Positions 13,988-23,088 are shown, numbered from the stretch's first letter. The stretch: DNA of 64,000 bases from JAMQPK01 sp963782595 (GCA_963782595.1 CAWAKJ010000002.1:1240001-1304000); one strand, 5' to 3'. The notes: generated by a model from the letters alone, not told the origin. A program made the numbers and translations.

Positions 13988-16612
13988 TTAGTCGGGGTGC
14001 AAGACTTTGACTGCGTCGAGCCGTACGGCACGGTACGCCGGGATGAGGCTGGCCACCAACGCGACAAGGGCGAGCGTGGCCGCGACGGCAACGACCGTCG
14101 GCGGATCTGATGCGCTCACACCAAAGATGAGTGTTTCCATGACCCTCGCCGACGCGAGCGCGCCGATCGTCCCGACGGCAATGCCGACGAGCGCTGGCGA
14201 CATGCCCTCGACGATCACCATGCGAAAGACATCGATTGCACGCGCGCCAAGCGCGATTCTGATGGCGATTTCCCGGCTGCGCCCGCGCACGATGTACGAG
14301 AGAACGCTATAAATACCGAGTGCCGCAAGCAGCAACGCCAGTCCTGCGAAGCCTCCGAGCAACAACGCGGCCAAGCGTTGTGATGTCAGTCCAGTCTCGA
14401 GTACCTGCACCATCGTGCGGATCTCTCCAACAGGCTGCTGTGGATCGATCGCACGGATGCTCGCCACGGCAGAAGCAGCGATCGAAGCAGGCGGCACCGA
14501 CGTTCGCATGGTGAATGTCGCCCTGTTGTAACGCTCGCGGGTATAGAAGTACACCGTGGGCGTGGAGGTCTCCATGAGATTCCGCTGCTTGACGTCACCC
14601 ACGACGCCGACCACCTCCCGGAGCAACGTCTTGGACACGGCGGGCAAGATCGCGCGGCGTCCGACCGGATCGTCCGTTCCCCAATAGAGCTTCGCTGCCT
14701 CGCGGCTGACGAGCAGCACTTCCGCATCGCTTTCAACGATGTCGCGGCCATGCAGCACCGGAATCCGCATGGCACTCAGGTAGCCGTCACTGATCTGTCT
14801 GACTTGTACCGCCACGGGGTCTCGCTGAGGCGGATATCCCTCAAGCGTGAGCGTTTGTGCCGATCCGTCGATCAGGGGCAGAGTGTCAATCGTTCCCGCG
14901 GCCTCAACGCCTGGAAGTGCCCGAATGCGTTGCAATGCCGTGTCGAAGAATGGCAATCGTTGAGCAGGCGTCCGGTACCGCGCATTGACCAGCGTCAGGT
15001 CCATCTTCAACACGTTGTTCGGATCGAAGCCTGCGTCGCCGTACCGGAGGGCCAGGAGGCTTTGGACCATGACACCGGCGCCCATCAGCAATACGAGCGA
15101 CAGCGCAACTTCACACACGATGAGCACGCGACGCGTTTCGACACCCAGGGCACGCGCGCCGTCCGCACGTTCCTTCAGCTCATCGTTCGCATCGGACCGG
15201 CGGGCGCGTACCGCCGGAAGCGTACCTGCGAGGAGACCTGTCAGGATCGATACCGCTAACGCGAACAGCAGCACTCGCGCATCGATCGAGATTTCCTCCG
15301 CCCTTGGCACATGGCTGGTGAGGAGCACCGAGGCGGAGCTGAGCAGCCCGTACGCGAGCAGAAGTCCTAGCGTGCCTCCGGCGATCCCGAGTAGCAATGC
15401 TTCGACCAGCAGCTGGCGAAACACGCGTTCGCGTCCCGCGCCAAGCGCCACACGAATCGCGATCTCCTTGCGTCGGCTGAGCGCCCGCGTGAGTGCGAGG
15501 TTGCCGACGTTGGCGCAGACGATGAGAAGGACCAGGCCGACCGCCCCCAGCAACATGAGGAGCATCGCGCGGTGATTGCCGACGATGACGTCCTGCATCG
15601 GGATCACCACGGCTTCCCACTGGCCGTCCGATCTCGGAAACTCGCGCGCGAGCCGTGCCGCAATTGCGGCGAGTTCGGCTTGCGCCTGAGCCAGCGAGAC
15701 ATCTCTCCTCAGTCGACCGACGCCGTCCAGATTATGATTTCCACGGTTAGCGCGCGCCTTGTCTGGCAGGGCAATCGGGACCCATACGTCCGCCGCCATC
15801 GCGGCCCACGACGCAACGGACGCACTGGCCGGCAAGATCCCGACGATGATGTATGGTTCGTCGTTGAGTTGCAGGGTACGGCCAATTACGTCGGGGGAGC
15901 CGCCGAGTTCGGTCTTCCAGAATCGATCGCTCAGGACGACCACGTATCTGCCGCCTGGCGTGTCCTCCTCTTGCCGAAAGACGCGGCCGAGCGACGGCCG
16001 GGCTCTGACGATGTCGAAAAAGTCTGCGCTCACGGCTGTGCCTTTGACCGTTCGCGCGACGCCTGTGCCGGTCAGCGCCCAGTCCCTCAGGCCGCAGCAC
16101 CCGTAAATCGCCATCGCCTCGAACGACTGTGCATCGCGCTGCCAGTCGTAGAACTTGCCGGGCGACAGCTCAAAGAGGCGTCCGCCTGGCGTTTTGGTGA
16201 AAATCCGGACCAGGCGGTCCGGCTCCTCGAAAGGCAGCGGACGCAGCAGAACCGCGTTCACAATGCTGAAGATCGCGGTGGTTGCACCGATGCCAAGCGC
16301 CAGCGTGGCGATCGCGATGGCCGAGAATCCGGGATTGCGCCGGATCTGGCGCAGCCCATAGCGCACATCCCGTTCGACGTCGTCGAGCCACGCCCCGTGA
16401 CGACCGGTTCGAACGCGCTCCTTCGCCTGTTCGACGCCTCCCAGCTGGAGCACAGCCAGACGTTGGGCCTCGGCGGGCGTCGCGCCCTCGCGCATTTGGT
16501 CTGCCGTGGCCATTTCCACGAACGCCTGCATCTCGTCGTCCAAATCCCGCTCGGCTCTCTGCCGCTGCGCGATCCATCGGACGAGGGACTTAAGGCGATG
16601 CAGGAGTGTCAT
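13988..16612 (-). CDS. ADOP-family duplicated permease (MacB/FtsX-like)
   Basis: An 874-residue protein of the Acidobacterial duplicated orphan permease family. Residues 1-90 are the ADOP N-terminal helical prefix (D-D-E-M-Q-A-F-V-E-M, then L-G-G-V-E-Q-A-K-E). A first MacB-type periplasmic core follows the helix F-S-A-I-A-I-A-T-L-A-L-G-I-G-A-T-T-A-I-F, then a first FtsX permease block near residues 370-470, a second core from ~500, and a second FtsX block at the C-terminus (near 760-870, I-A-I-R-I-A-L-G-A-R). No ATPase domain is present and none lies beside it. It overlaps the PadR gene by four bases (ATGA), so the pair is co-regulated. Cargo unknown. Confidence 0.92.
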   Translation of the reverse strand: MTLLHRLKSLVRWIAQRQRAERDLDDEMQAFVEMATADQMREGATPAEAQRLAVLQLGGVEQAKERVRTGRHGAWLDDVERDVRYGLRQIRRNPGFSAIAIATLALGIGATTAIFSIVNAVLLRPLPFEEPDRLVRIFTKTPGGRLFELSPGKFYDWQRDAQSFEAMAIYGCCGLRDWALTGTGVARTVKGTAVSADFFDIVRARPSLGRVFRQEEDTPGGRYVVVLSDRFWKTELGGSPDVIGRTLQLNDEPYIIVGILPASASVASWAAMAADVWVPIALPDKARANRGNHNLDGVGRLRRDVSLAQAQAELAAIAARLAREFPRSDGQWEAVVIPMQDVIVGNHRAMLLMLLGAVGLVLLIVCANVGNLALTRALSRRKEIAIRVALGAGRERVFRQLLVEALLLGIAGGTLGLLLAYGLLSSASVLLTSHVPRAEEISIDARVLLFALAVSILTGLLAGTLPAVRARRSDANDELKERADGARALGVETRRVLIVCEVALSLVLLMGAGVMVQSLLALRYGDAGFDPNNVLKMDLTLVNARYRTPAQRLPFFDTALQRIRALPGVEAAGTIDTLPLIDGSAQTLTLEGYPPQRDPVAVQVRQISDGYLSAMRIPVLHGRDIVESDAEVLLVSREAAKLYWGTDDPVGRRAILPAVSKTLLREVVGVVGDVKQRNLMETSTPTVYFYTRERYNRATFTMRTSVPPASIAASAVASIRAIDPQQPVGEIRTMVQVLETGLTSQRLAALLLGGFAGLALLLAALGIYSVLSYIVRGRSREIAIRIALGARAIDVFRMVIVEGMSPALVGIAVGTIGALASARVMETLIFGVSASDPPTVVAVAATLALVALVASLIPAYRAVRLDAVKVLHPD

Positions 16613-16935
16613 GCACCCTCCAGCACGCTGGTGACTGCAAAGGAGACACGATTCCAGCGTTCGCGATGCTGTTCAAGCTGCCGGCGGCCGGACGCGGTGA
16701 GCCGGTAGTACTTGGCGCGACGATTGTTCTCGGTGGGCTGCCATTCGGCCTTGAGCTTGCCGTCCTGCTCCAACCGGTACAGCGAAGGGAACAGCGAGCC
16801 TGGATTGACGTGGAACTCGTCATGACTCAGTGCGGTCAGCCGCTGCGAGATGCCGTAGCCATGCATCGGCTCGCGCGCGAGGATCGTCAGAATCATCAAG
16901 TCGAGCGTGCCCTGAGGGATATCCAGCTTCTCCAC
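16609..16935 (-). CDS. PadR-family transcriptional regulator
   Basis: A 108-residue winged-helix regulator. The N-terminal L-D-I-P-Q-G-T-L-D-L-M-I-L-T-I-L, H-G-Y-G-I-S-Q-R-L near residue 25, N-P-G-S-L-F-P-S-L-Y-R-L-E-Q-D-G (recognition helix and start of wing) near 44, and R-R-A-K-Y-Y-R-L-T-A-S-G-R-R-Q-L near 72 are all diagnostic of PadR. It directly precedes and overlaps the ADOP permease gene, a stereotyped pairing in Acidobacteria, and probably represses that operon until an unknown ligand binds. Confidence 0.93.
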   Translation of the reverse strand: MEKLDIPQGTLDLMILTILAREPMHGYGISQRLTALSHDEFHVNPGSLFPSLYRLEQDGKLKAEWQPTENNRRAKYYRLTASGRRQLEQHRERWNRVSFAVTSVLEGA

Positions 16936-17028
16936 GACGCTCCTTTAGGTGCGCAAGAGGAGCCGATCATGGCATGGCTCATTTAGGGTGTCAAGAGGAA
17001 GAAGAACAAGGACAAGGGCAAGGACCGG

Positions 17029-17823
17029 CTATTGAAGGCGATAGACCTCGCACCGATTGATCCGCGCCAGGTGGGCCAGAAAAACATTTCGGCCCATGCC
17101 TTTTTCGCCGAGGGACGTTTCGTATCGATCGCTGCTCGCGTTGTAGCTCCACGACACTCCACAGCTGTTGTTACCTGTCTGGGAACCATCGGGAGTTGTG
17201 GTGCTCTGCCACGTGGCCCCGGTGCGGGGATTTGTAGCGGATTCGCGCACGGTACCATCGAGACAACGCTGCACGACGTAGCGGATTTCTGACGAGTCTG
17301 TTCGCGATGTCTCCGTACAGAATGATTGGTCAGAGGCTCTGGCTGCCGGCGGCGCAGGGGATTGGCCAGCACATGGCGCGGGTGATTCGAGGCGCTCGCG
17401 AAACGCATCTTCTCCTTGGCGAACTTCGCCACTTTCACTTCTGTACGTCTTCGTCTGCGCGTCAAACGTCCATTTGTCGCCGCACTTGTCTGTTGCTGAT
17501 TGGGAACCGTCCGGGCGAGTGATGTGGGTCCATTTCGCATCCGTGCGCGCATGCGAACCCTGGACACGGGTTGTGCCATCCGGGCAGCGCTCAATCAAAT
17601 ACGCGTTGCCTGAAGTCGCGTCGTACTTGTGCTCAGACTGGCAAGCAGGAAGGCGACCTTCGACGGGTTTCAGGTCATCGTTGGTGTAAGTCTTTGACGG
17701 TCGCTCTGCCGTCTCTCGGCGTTTCTCAGCCTCGCGCGCTATCTCCCCGAAGGATGGTTGTTGCGCCGCGACCGACGCCGTCCAGACAACCAGGGCAGCG
17801 ATGACGATTCGCGGTGCACTCAT
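17029..17823 (-). CDS. Secreted protein of unknown function with internal duplication
   Basis: A 264-residue protein beginning at ATG 17823 with a signal peptide (I-V-I-A-A-L-V-V-W-T-A-S-V-A-A-Q). Two copies of a ~90-residue module follow: each has a Cys-x-E start, an I-E/V-Q-R-C-x-D-G-T turn, T-x-P-D-G-S-Q, a Cys-G-x-x-W strand, a Y-x-(S/T) segment and a final F-x-x-x-L helix. Paired cysteines per copy (three each) suggest disulfides in the periplasm or outside. No known domain was recognised. It stands alone on the minus strand beside the PadR gene. Confidence 0.65.
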   Translation of the reverse strand: MSAPRIVIAALVVWTASVAAQQPSFGEIAREAEKRRETAERPSKTYTNDDLKPVEGRLPACQSEHKYDATSGNAYLIERCPDGTTRVQGSHARTDAKWTHITRPDGSQSATDKCGDKWTFDAQTKTYRSESGEVRQGEDAFRERLESPAPCAGQSPAPPAARASDQSFCTETSRTDSSEIRYVVQRCLDGTVRESATNPRTGATWQSTTTPDGSQTGNNSCGVSWSYNASSDRYETSLGEKGMGRNVFLAHLARINRCEVYRLQ

Positions 17824-18092
17824 ATGCCTGAGTATATTGGGTCCAGCGGTAAGGAAAGGCGGATTCAGTCTGCGATGACGCAACGTGGGTCCCGGGAATC
17901 TCAATCCCAAGGGAAAGCAATCGCATCGTTGATAAAGCGTGCGATTTCACGGCCTGTAGGTTGATACTGTTGAGTACGGTTGTCACGACAAAGGAGCGAA
18001 TGTGTGGTCTTGGACATGACCTGCGGCGGCGCGCTTCGCGCGCTCAGAAATGCAGAGGGATTTACGACAGTTGCTGTATTGGAGGTCGGCTC

Positions 18093-18290
18093 ATGAGCAC
18101 AAGAATCGCCGTCTCCTGGCAGTGTCCGAAAGGGCACAACGTTGACGATTCCTTCTCTAAGGCCGACCTAAAAAATCACCTGGCGGCTGGCAGACTGACC
18201 GGGGTGTGTCCTCATTGCGGTGGACGGGAGTACCCGATTCCAGCAGAACAATGGAAGCGGATTCTCAAAGAACTTTCGCCACAAGGCTAG
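18093..18290 (+). CDS. Small zinc-ribbon protein (65 aa)
   Basis: A 65-residue protein with a strong ribosome binding site (GGAGGT, seven bases before ATG 18093). It holds two zinc-ligand pairs: C-P-K-G-H near residue 10 and C-P-H-C-G-G near 43, separated by a helical stretch D-D-S-F-S-K-A-D-L-K-N-H-L. This looks like a mononuclear zinc ribbon. Function unknown; such proteins often bind nucleic acid or other proteins. Confidence 0.6.
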   Translation: MSTRIAVSWQCPKGHNVDDSFSKADLKNHLAAGRLTGVCPHCGGREYPIPAEQWKRILKELSPQG

Positions 18291-18598
18291 AAAGAGAGTG
18301 AGCACCCTCTAGCCCAAAAGAAATCGGTCCGCGAGTGACCAGCGTCCGCTTCGTTTTATGACCAACGCGACCTCCGACCCATTGCGCATCAGCGGGAAGG
18401 TCCCGGATCATTTCCCTTTTGTGACGCGGTTCAAAAGGCATTCTGATGCATGCGAGCTCAGAAGATTGTGGAACTGGCTACTAAGGACTCTTGCATATAT
18501 CGCTCTGGACAGAACCGCGCATGACGATGAAAGGAAGGCGCGCGCTACGAATGTGGTCATCTATCAGCGTTGAAGACGGGGACACGTAGCAGACCTCG
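18291..18598. other. Gene-free stretch
   Basis: I see no convincing gene, RNA or repeat here. A 71-codon frame on the plus strand (18358-18573) has no ribosome binding site or recognisable motif. Base composition is less GC-rich than the flanking housekeeping regions. Confidence 0.4.
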
Positions 18599-18892
18599 TC
18601 AGCCCTTTCCAGGCCTCGTTCCAACTTTGGCCTGCGCCTTACGCCGCTCGGCCCAATACTTCTTCATACGAGCGGACACCGCTTTTCTGGCAGCAACGGA
18701 CATCTCTCGAGTTCGCTTCCGCGCTCCTTTCAGCGCTTGGCGGGCTGCTCGACGTCGCCGTGGAAGTGCCAGTTCGGGAAATGTTCGTTCGATCGCGATG
18801 ACCTCTGTCCTTAGCTGTTCCAGAGTCTTGGCCGCCGCGTCTCTTGCCAATTCTTTCAGTTGATTGATACTCAGTCTCTGCCCGACACCCAT
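18599..18892 (-). CDS. Small basic helical protein of unknown function (97 aa)
   Basis: A 97-residue, strongly basic, all-helical protein. A GGAGGG site precedes ATG 18892 at a normal distance. The C-terminal half (R-R-R-R-A-A-R-Q-A-L-K-G-A-R-K-R-T-R-E-M-S-V-A-A-R-K-A-V) resembles the basic A-R-K-x-(I/V)-S-x-x-x-K-x-x-W-A tails found in small nucleic-acid-binding proteins of soil bacteria. A DNA- or RNA-binding role is a guess from charge and pattern. Confidence 0.6.
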   Translation of the reverse strand: MGVGQRLSINQLKELARDAAAKTLEQLRTEVIAIERTFPELALPRRRRAARQALKGARKRTREMSVAARKAVSARMKKYWAERRKAQAKVGTRPGKG

Positions 18893-19113
18893 TCGGTCCC
18901 TCCTCGAAAATCGGTAAAATGAGTTTATCTCCGTTAACTACTGGCGGGTCAGGCAAAAACGCCGAAACTCATCGGTGTCTCAATCGTGAACAATCGCTAA
19001 CGCAGATTGTGCTTACTACCACACGTGGCTGGTGATGGCATTGGATTGGCGGTGCCAGGGCTCCGCGTCGAGCCCCTCGTGGCGTTCAGATATGAGTAGA
19101 GCTACGATGAGCT

Positions 19114-19710
19114 GTGACTGTGACTGAGACCGATCTGCTCTCGGCTCTGCCGATCCGGCACGGCCATTTTCTTCTCGAATCGGGCTATCACTCGAAGCTA
19201 TGGCTTTCACTCGACGCCCTGTTCGTTGACACCGCAAACGTTGCGCCGCTGGTTACAGCTCTGGCCGACAAGATACGGCGTCATGACGTGACGGCTGTGT
19301 GCGGCCCCATGCTCGGTGGAGCCTTCCTGGCATTCGCGATTGCACGTGAACTCGGTGTCCGGTTTTACCTCGCGACAGGCCCGAACAAAGCCTCGGATGG
19401 TTTGTTCAATGCGACATATTCGCTGTCCGCTGAACAGGCGGCGCGTGCTCGCGGTGAGCGCGTGGCGGTGGTGGACGATGTCATCAGCGCTGGATCTTCG
19501 GTCCGTGCGACGACACTCGCGTTGAATCATGCAGGGGCACATACGGCGGCAGTGGGTACCTTCTTAACGCTCGGCGATATGGGCCGAGGCTATTTCGAGT
19601 CTCAGGGAACCCCGGTAGAGTCATTGGGTCATCGCGAGTTCACGATGTGGAAGCCGAGCGAGTGTCCCTTGTGCGCCGCAGGCGCTTCACTCGTCAATCG
19701 GCAAATGTAG
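19114..19710 (+). CDS. Orotate phosphoribosyltransferase-like protein
   Basis: A 198-residue type I phosphoribosyltransferase. The PRPP-binding motif is R-V-A-V-V-D-D-V-I-S-A-G-S-S-V-R-A-T near residue 115 (two Asp followed by the A-G-S-S loop). The N-terminal G-H-F-L-L-E-S-G-Y-H-S-K-L-W-L resembles the S-G-x-x-S-x-x-Y/F segment of PyrE, and V-C-G-P-M-L-G-G-A-F-L-A the second substrate loop. PyrE joins orotate and PRPP to give OMP. Unusually it ends with a C-x-x-C pair (E-C-P-L-C-A-A-G). It is isolated from other pyrimidine genes, so it may be a paralogue with another base as substrate. GTG start at 19114 is tentative. Confidence 0.75.
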   Translation: MTVTETDLLSALPIRHGHFLLESGYHSKLWLSLDALFVDTANVAPLVTALADKIRRHDVTAVCGPMLGGAFLAFAIARELGVRFYLATGPNKASDGLFNATYSLSAEQAARARGERVAVVDDVISAGSSVRATTLALNHAGAHTAAVGTFLTLGDMGRGYFESQGTPVESLGHREFTMWKPSECPLCAAGASLVNRQM

Positions 19711-19849
19711 GCAGTGCCAGTCACTCAGAATGGCCACGGTGCCGTAGCAGTGTGATGGCACTCGCATGGCGGCGGCATTCGCATGGCGAGGTGTACTCCA
19801 TGCAATCGGTGACTTGACCTGCGGCCTTCGAGCACCGCAGGATGGCCGG

Positions 19850-20179
19850 ATGGATGTGCGAGCCGTTCCCCCGCCGAGTAGTCAACCCTACGAGGAGTTC
19901 TTTCGGTCTCGTGGCCTGAGCGTAGGCGTTTATCGGTTGTCACCGGGTACAGTTGATGCGCAGCAGCCACATCACGAGGATGAGGTGTACTACGTCCTGG
20001 GCGGACGCGCGAGGTTCACCTCTGGCGAACAGACGGTCGAAGTGGCAGCGGGGCTGTGCCTGTTCGTACCGGCACACGAATCACACCGGTTTCACGACAT
20101 CGTCGAAACGTTGGAAGTGCTCGTCGTGTTCGGGCCGGCTGAGGGTTCGACAGGACAGAACCTGTCGTCCTCTGCATGA
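19850..20179 (+). CDS. Cupin-domain protein
   Basis: A 109-residue single-domain cupin. Motif 1 is Q-Q-P-H-H-E-D-E-V-Y-Y-V-L-G-G-R-A-R-F near residue 40 (two His and Glu as metal ligands, G spacing conserved) and motif 2 is L-F-V-P-A-H-E-S-H-R-F-H-D near 76 (third His). The metal-binding set appears complete. ATG 19850 is the start nearest the domain. Small cupins of this kind range from sugar isomerases to ligand sensors, so the activity cannot be assigned. It lies between the PRTase-like and SUMF1 genes on the same strand. Confidence 0.82.
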   Translation: MDVRAVPPPSSQPYEEFFRSRGLSVGVYRLSPGTVDAQQPHHEDEVYYVLGGRARFTSGEQTVEVAAGLCLFVPAHESHRFHDIVETLEVLVVFGPAEGSTGQNLSSSA

Positions 20180-20221
20180 TTATGCCCTTCGAGTCTGCAA
20201 CACACCAAAGACGAGGCCAGA

Positions 20222-20413
20222 TCATTTGTTACTCGGTGTTCCGGTGGTGGTGCGCTCACCGCAACGGCGAAAGACAACAACGGCCTGGTTGTTCGGGCCG
20301 GTGTAAAGGTGCTCAAACCAACGTGAGTCTGGGAGAATCTCAGACTCGAGATCCAGACTCTCCGGCCAGCATCGGGCACGATGCTCGTCGACCCAAGCTA
20401 GCAATTTCATCAT
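20222..20413 (-). CDS. Hypothetical protein or 3' remnant of a gene
   Basis: In the 479-base gap after the cupin gene, a minus-strand frame reads protein-like: M-K-L-L-A-W-V-D-E-H-R-A-R-C-W, then L-E-S-E-I-L-P-D-S-R-W-F-E-H-L-Y and N-N-Q-A-V-V-V-F-R. The same frame continues upstream without a stop to ~20535 (V-S-L-D-S-D-C-F-E-E-G-V-D-A-L-D-E) but has no ATG, GTG or TTG there. That suggests either a small gene starting at 20413 or a truncated remnant. No family recognised. Confidence 0.35.
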   Translation of the reverse strand: MMKLLAWVDEHRARCWPESLDLESEILPDSRWFEHLYTGPNNQAVVVFRRCGERTTTGTPSNK

Positions 20414-20658
20414 CTCATCGAGGGCGTCGACGCCTTCCTCAAAACAATCGGAGTCGAGCGAGACGCGTAGGCTCTGATGAGTGTGGCAGCTGTCAACTGC
20501 CGGTTCTGTTGTGCCGCCGCTCCCACCCTAAAGGGGTGGAGGATGGCAGCAGCGCGTGGCTAACTGCCACGGCACCGCGATGGCAGTGCTTGGCAATGCA
20601 GCTCTGGCGAAGGCGGCTTAGACAACCAAAATGCGACTTCTATCGTCAAAACCCGACA

Positions 20659-21600
20659 ATGAAACTCCGTCGTGTTCCAGCAGCCGCACTGGTGAATGTG
20701 CTTGGTTTGCTTGCGGTTGTCGCCGTCCGTGCCACACCGCAGCGGACGTACGAGCATCAGGGCCATATGATGGTCGTGCTTTCCGGCGGTACGTTCATGA
20801 TGGGGTCTCCAGCCAATGAGCGTGGACGCGCTCTTGAGGAAGTGCTTCATCGCGTCACCATTCCCCGCACGTTTGCCATTGCGAACACCGAAACGACAAA
20901 CGCCCAGTTCAGTCGTTTTCTCGCGGCGGTGCCGGAGTATGCGGCGACGTGGAAGGCCGCTGCGACAAACCGCTTCGGTGATCCGCCACGCTTTCAGCAG
21001 TTCTCGCGGACGCCAGACAGTCCACAAGTGGCCGTTAGTTGGTACGACGCAGCCCGGTACTGCAACTGGCTGAGCGACCAGGCCAGCCTGCCGATGAGCG
21101 AATGGGTGTACCCGGAGTACATCGACGTCGCCGAAGGGTTCGATCTGCCGGCGAGTTACCTGCATCGCACCGGGTACCGACTTCCGACCGAGGCAGAATG
21201 GGAGTATGCCGCTCGTGCGGGAACGACCACGAGCCATCACTTCGGAGATGAAGAAGGTCTACTCGCGCAGTACGCCTGGTATGACGCGACGACGCGCAAG
21301 GAGCGCGCATTTCCGGTCCGCCAATTATTCCCCAACCAATGGGGACTTTACGACATGCTTGGCAACGTCTGGGAGTGGACCTTTGATCGTCGGCGACCGT
21401 ATCCATCGCAAGGCGCTTTACGCGACGACGTCGAAGACTCGGTGCTTCGTGTATCGAACGATGTGGCGAGGACAAGGCGTGGTGGTTCATTTGCGTATGA
21501 TTGGACGACCGTGCGATCCGCCCACCGTGGCGACGTGACCTACTTCCCGAACCAGACTCGGGACAATGTAGGCTTTCGAGTGGCACGCACGATTCGCTAG
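20659..21600 (+). CDS. Secreted SUMF1/FGE-domain protein without the catalytic cysteines
   Basis: A 313-residue protein with an N-terminal signal/anchor (A-A-L-V-N-V-L-G-L-L-A-V-V-A-V, residues ~9-24) and a full SUMF1 (formylglycine-generating-enzyme-like) domain: G-G-T-F-M-M-G-S-P near residue 44, E-T-T-N-A-Q-F-S-R-F near 77, V-S-W-Y-D-A-A-R-Y-C-N-W-L, Y-R-L-P-T-E-A-E-W-E-Y-A-A-R-A-G near 172, N-x-W-G-L-Y-D-M-L-G-N-V-W-E-W-T near 225, and R-R-G-G-S-F near 273. True FGEs have two catalytic Cys just after R-G-G-S; here the stretch reads F-A-Y-D-W-T-T-V-R with none. No sulfatase is nearby. It is more likely a binding or adaptor module than a sulfatase activator. Confidence 0.85.
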   Translation: MKLRRVPAAALVNVLGLLAVVAVRATPQRTYEHQGHMMVVLSGGTFMMGSPANERGRALEEVLHRVTIPRTFAIANTETTNAQFSRFLAAVPEYAATWKAAATNRFGDPPRFQQFSRTPDSPQVAVSWYDAARYCNWLSDQASLPMSEWVYPEYIDVAEGFDLPASYLHRTGYRLPTEAEWEYAARAGTTTSHHFGDEEGLLAQYAWYDATTRKERAFPVRQLFPNQWGLYDMLGNVWEWTFDRRRPYPSQGALRDDVEDSVLRVSNDVARTRRGGSFAYDWTTVRSAHRGDVTYFPNQTRDNVGFRVARTIR

Positions 21601-21848
21601 CTAGTCTCGTTGTCGGTCCTTCCACTTCCTGCCAAGCGGAATCGACGTGCGGCTCTGCGGCGTCGAGCAAGAACTCAACTGAGCCGTTCTGTTAGCCGAT
21701 GTTCCGCAGGTGCGGCTCAAGACCGGAAGCTTGAAGGGAATGTTGAGGAAAGTTGGCTTGCCAACCGGAGCTCGTTCAGCGCTGACTGGTGGCCCGCCTC
21801 CGCCAAGGCTACGGCGGGCAACCTCCGCCTGTATTCATGAGCGGAGGT

Positions 21849-21924
<76 letters not shown>

Positions 21925-21987
21925 ACCGATGTGCACGATCGTCTGTGCGAACGAGAATTTTACCACAAGCGATACAATTCATCGTTT

Positions 21988-23088
21988 ATGCCACTCATCG
22001 AGCGCATCGGAGTACTGACGGGCGGCGGGGATGCTCCCGGGCTGAACGCCGTCATTCGAGCTGTCGTCAAGTCGTGCTGCAACAAAGGCATCGAGGTCAT
22101 CGGCATCGAAGACAGCTTCGACGGGCTCATCGAGGTCGGGCGAACGCGGGTGCTCGGCCCGAAGGACGTCACCGGCATCCTGCGCCTCGGCGGCACGATT
22201 CTCGGGACCAGGAATCGCGGCAATCCGTTCGCCTATCCTGTTGAAACCAGCGCGGGCCCGGTCGACTACACGACCCTGGTGGTCGAGAACTTCCGGAAGC
22301 TGCGCCTGGATGGGCTGGTGGTCATCGGCGGCGATGGCACGCTCAGCATCGCGCACCGGCTGTCGAAGCACGGTATTCCTCTGGTGGGCGTGCCGAAAAC
22401 CATCGATAACGACATCATGGGCACGGTCAGCTCCTTCGGCTTCGACACCGCGGTGGACTTCGCCACCGATGCGATCGATCGGCTTCACAGCACGGCCGAA
22501 GCGCACCATCGCGTCATGGTGGTCGAAGTGATGGGCCGCTACGCGGGATGGATCGCACTGTATGCCGGCGTCGCGGGCGGGGCAGATGTGATTCTCATCC
22601 CCGAGATCCCGTACGATCTCGAAATGGTCGCCGAACGGCTGAAAGAGCGCGAGAAGCTCGGTGCGCGGTTCAGCATCGTCGTGGTGGCGGAGGGCGCGGC
22701 GCCCAAAGGCGGAAAGATGTCGATCGTGTCCGAGGGCGACGACGCTACGGCTGAGCGCCTCGGTGGCCTCGGTGCGGTGTGCGCGCGTCAGCTCGAGAAG
22801 CTGACCGGGAAAGAGGCGCGACACGTCGTGCTCGGCCATCTGCAGCGCGGCGGTACGCCGACGAGCTTTGACCGCGTTCTTGCCACGCGATTCGGTGGCA
22901 AGGCCGTCGATTGCATACTACTGAGAGAGTTCGACATCATGGTCGCGTCGAGGCCGCCAGACATCGTCACCGTGCCACTCGACACGATCGTCGGAAGGCA
23001 GAAGCGCGTGCCGCTGGATTACGACTTGATCCACACAGCACGCGCTCTCGGCATTTCATTCGGCGACCGCCCGGCGGCGAAATGCTAG
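21988..23088 (+). CDS. pfkA: 6-phosphofructokinase (PfkA family)
   Basis: A 366-residue phosphofructokinase that phosphorylates fructose 6-phosphate to the 1,6-bisphosphate in glycolysis. Visible: phosphate loop L-T-G-G-G-D-A-P-G-L-N near residue 10, donor site V-I-G-G-D-G-T-L near 112, catalytic P-K-T-I-D-N-D-I near 136 (Asp as base), substrate motif M-G-R-Y-A-G-W near 190, and G-H-L-Q-R-G-G near 288. The donor-deciding pair is Gly in G-G-D-G-T (ATP-type) with Lys in P-K-T-I-D (seen in PPi-type and some ATP-type enzymes), so ATP versus PPi use is not certain. A TACAAT -10-like box lies nine bases before the ATG. Confidence 0.92.
   Translation: MPLIERIGVLTGGGDAPGLNAVIRAVVKSCCNKGIEVIGIEDSFDGLIEVGRTRVLGPKDVTGILRLGGTILGTRNRGNPFAYPVETSAGPVDYTTLVVENFRKLRLDGLVVIGGDGTLSIAHRLSKHGIPLVGVPKTIDNDIMGTVSSFGFDTAVDFATDAIDRLHSTAEAHHRVMVVEVMGRYAGWIALYAGVAGGADVILIPEIPYDLEMVAERLKEREKLGARFSIVVVAEGAAPKGGKMSIVSEGDDATAERLGGLGAVCARQLEKLTGKEARHVVLGHLQRGGTPTSFDRVLATRFGGKAVDCILLREFDIMVASRPPDIVTVPLDTIVGRQKRVPLDYDLIHTARALGISFGDRPAAKC

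Noticed and set aside
18358..18573. 71-codon open frame on the plus strand
   Set aside because: No ribosome binding site, no motif, random-looking composition.
21672..21700. Integron attC-like sequence (CAACTGAGCC...GTTAGCC) after the SUMF1 gene
   Set aside because: GTTAGCC deviates from the GTTRRRY core, no matching RYYYAAC partner lies 60-140 bases upstream, and the similar-looking sequences near 20486 and 20558 cannot be paired with it.
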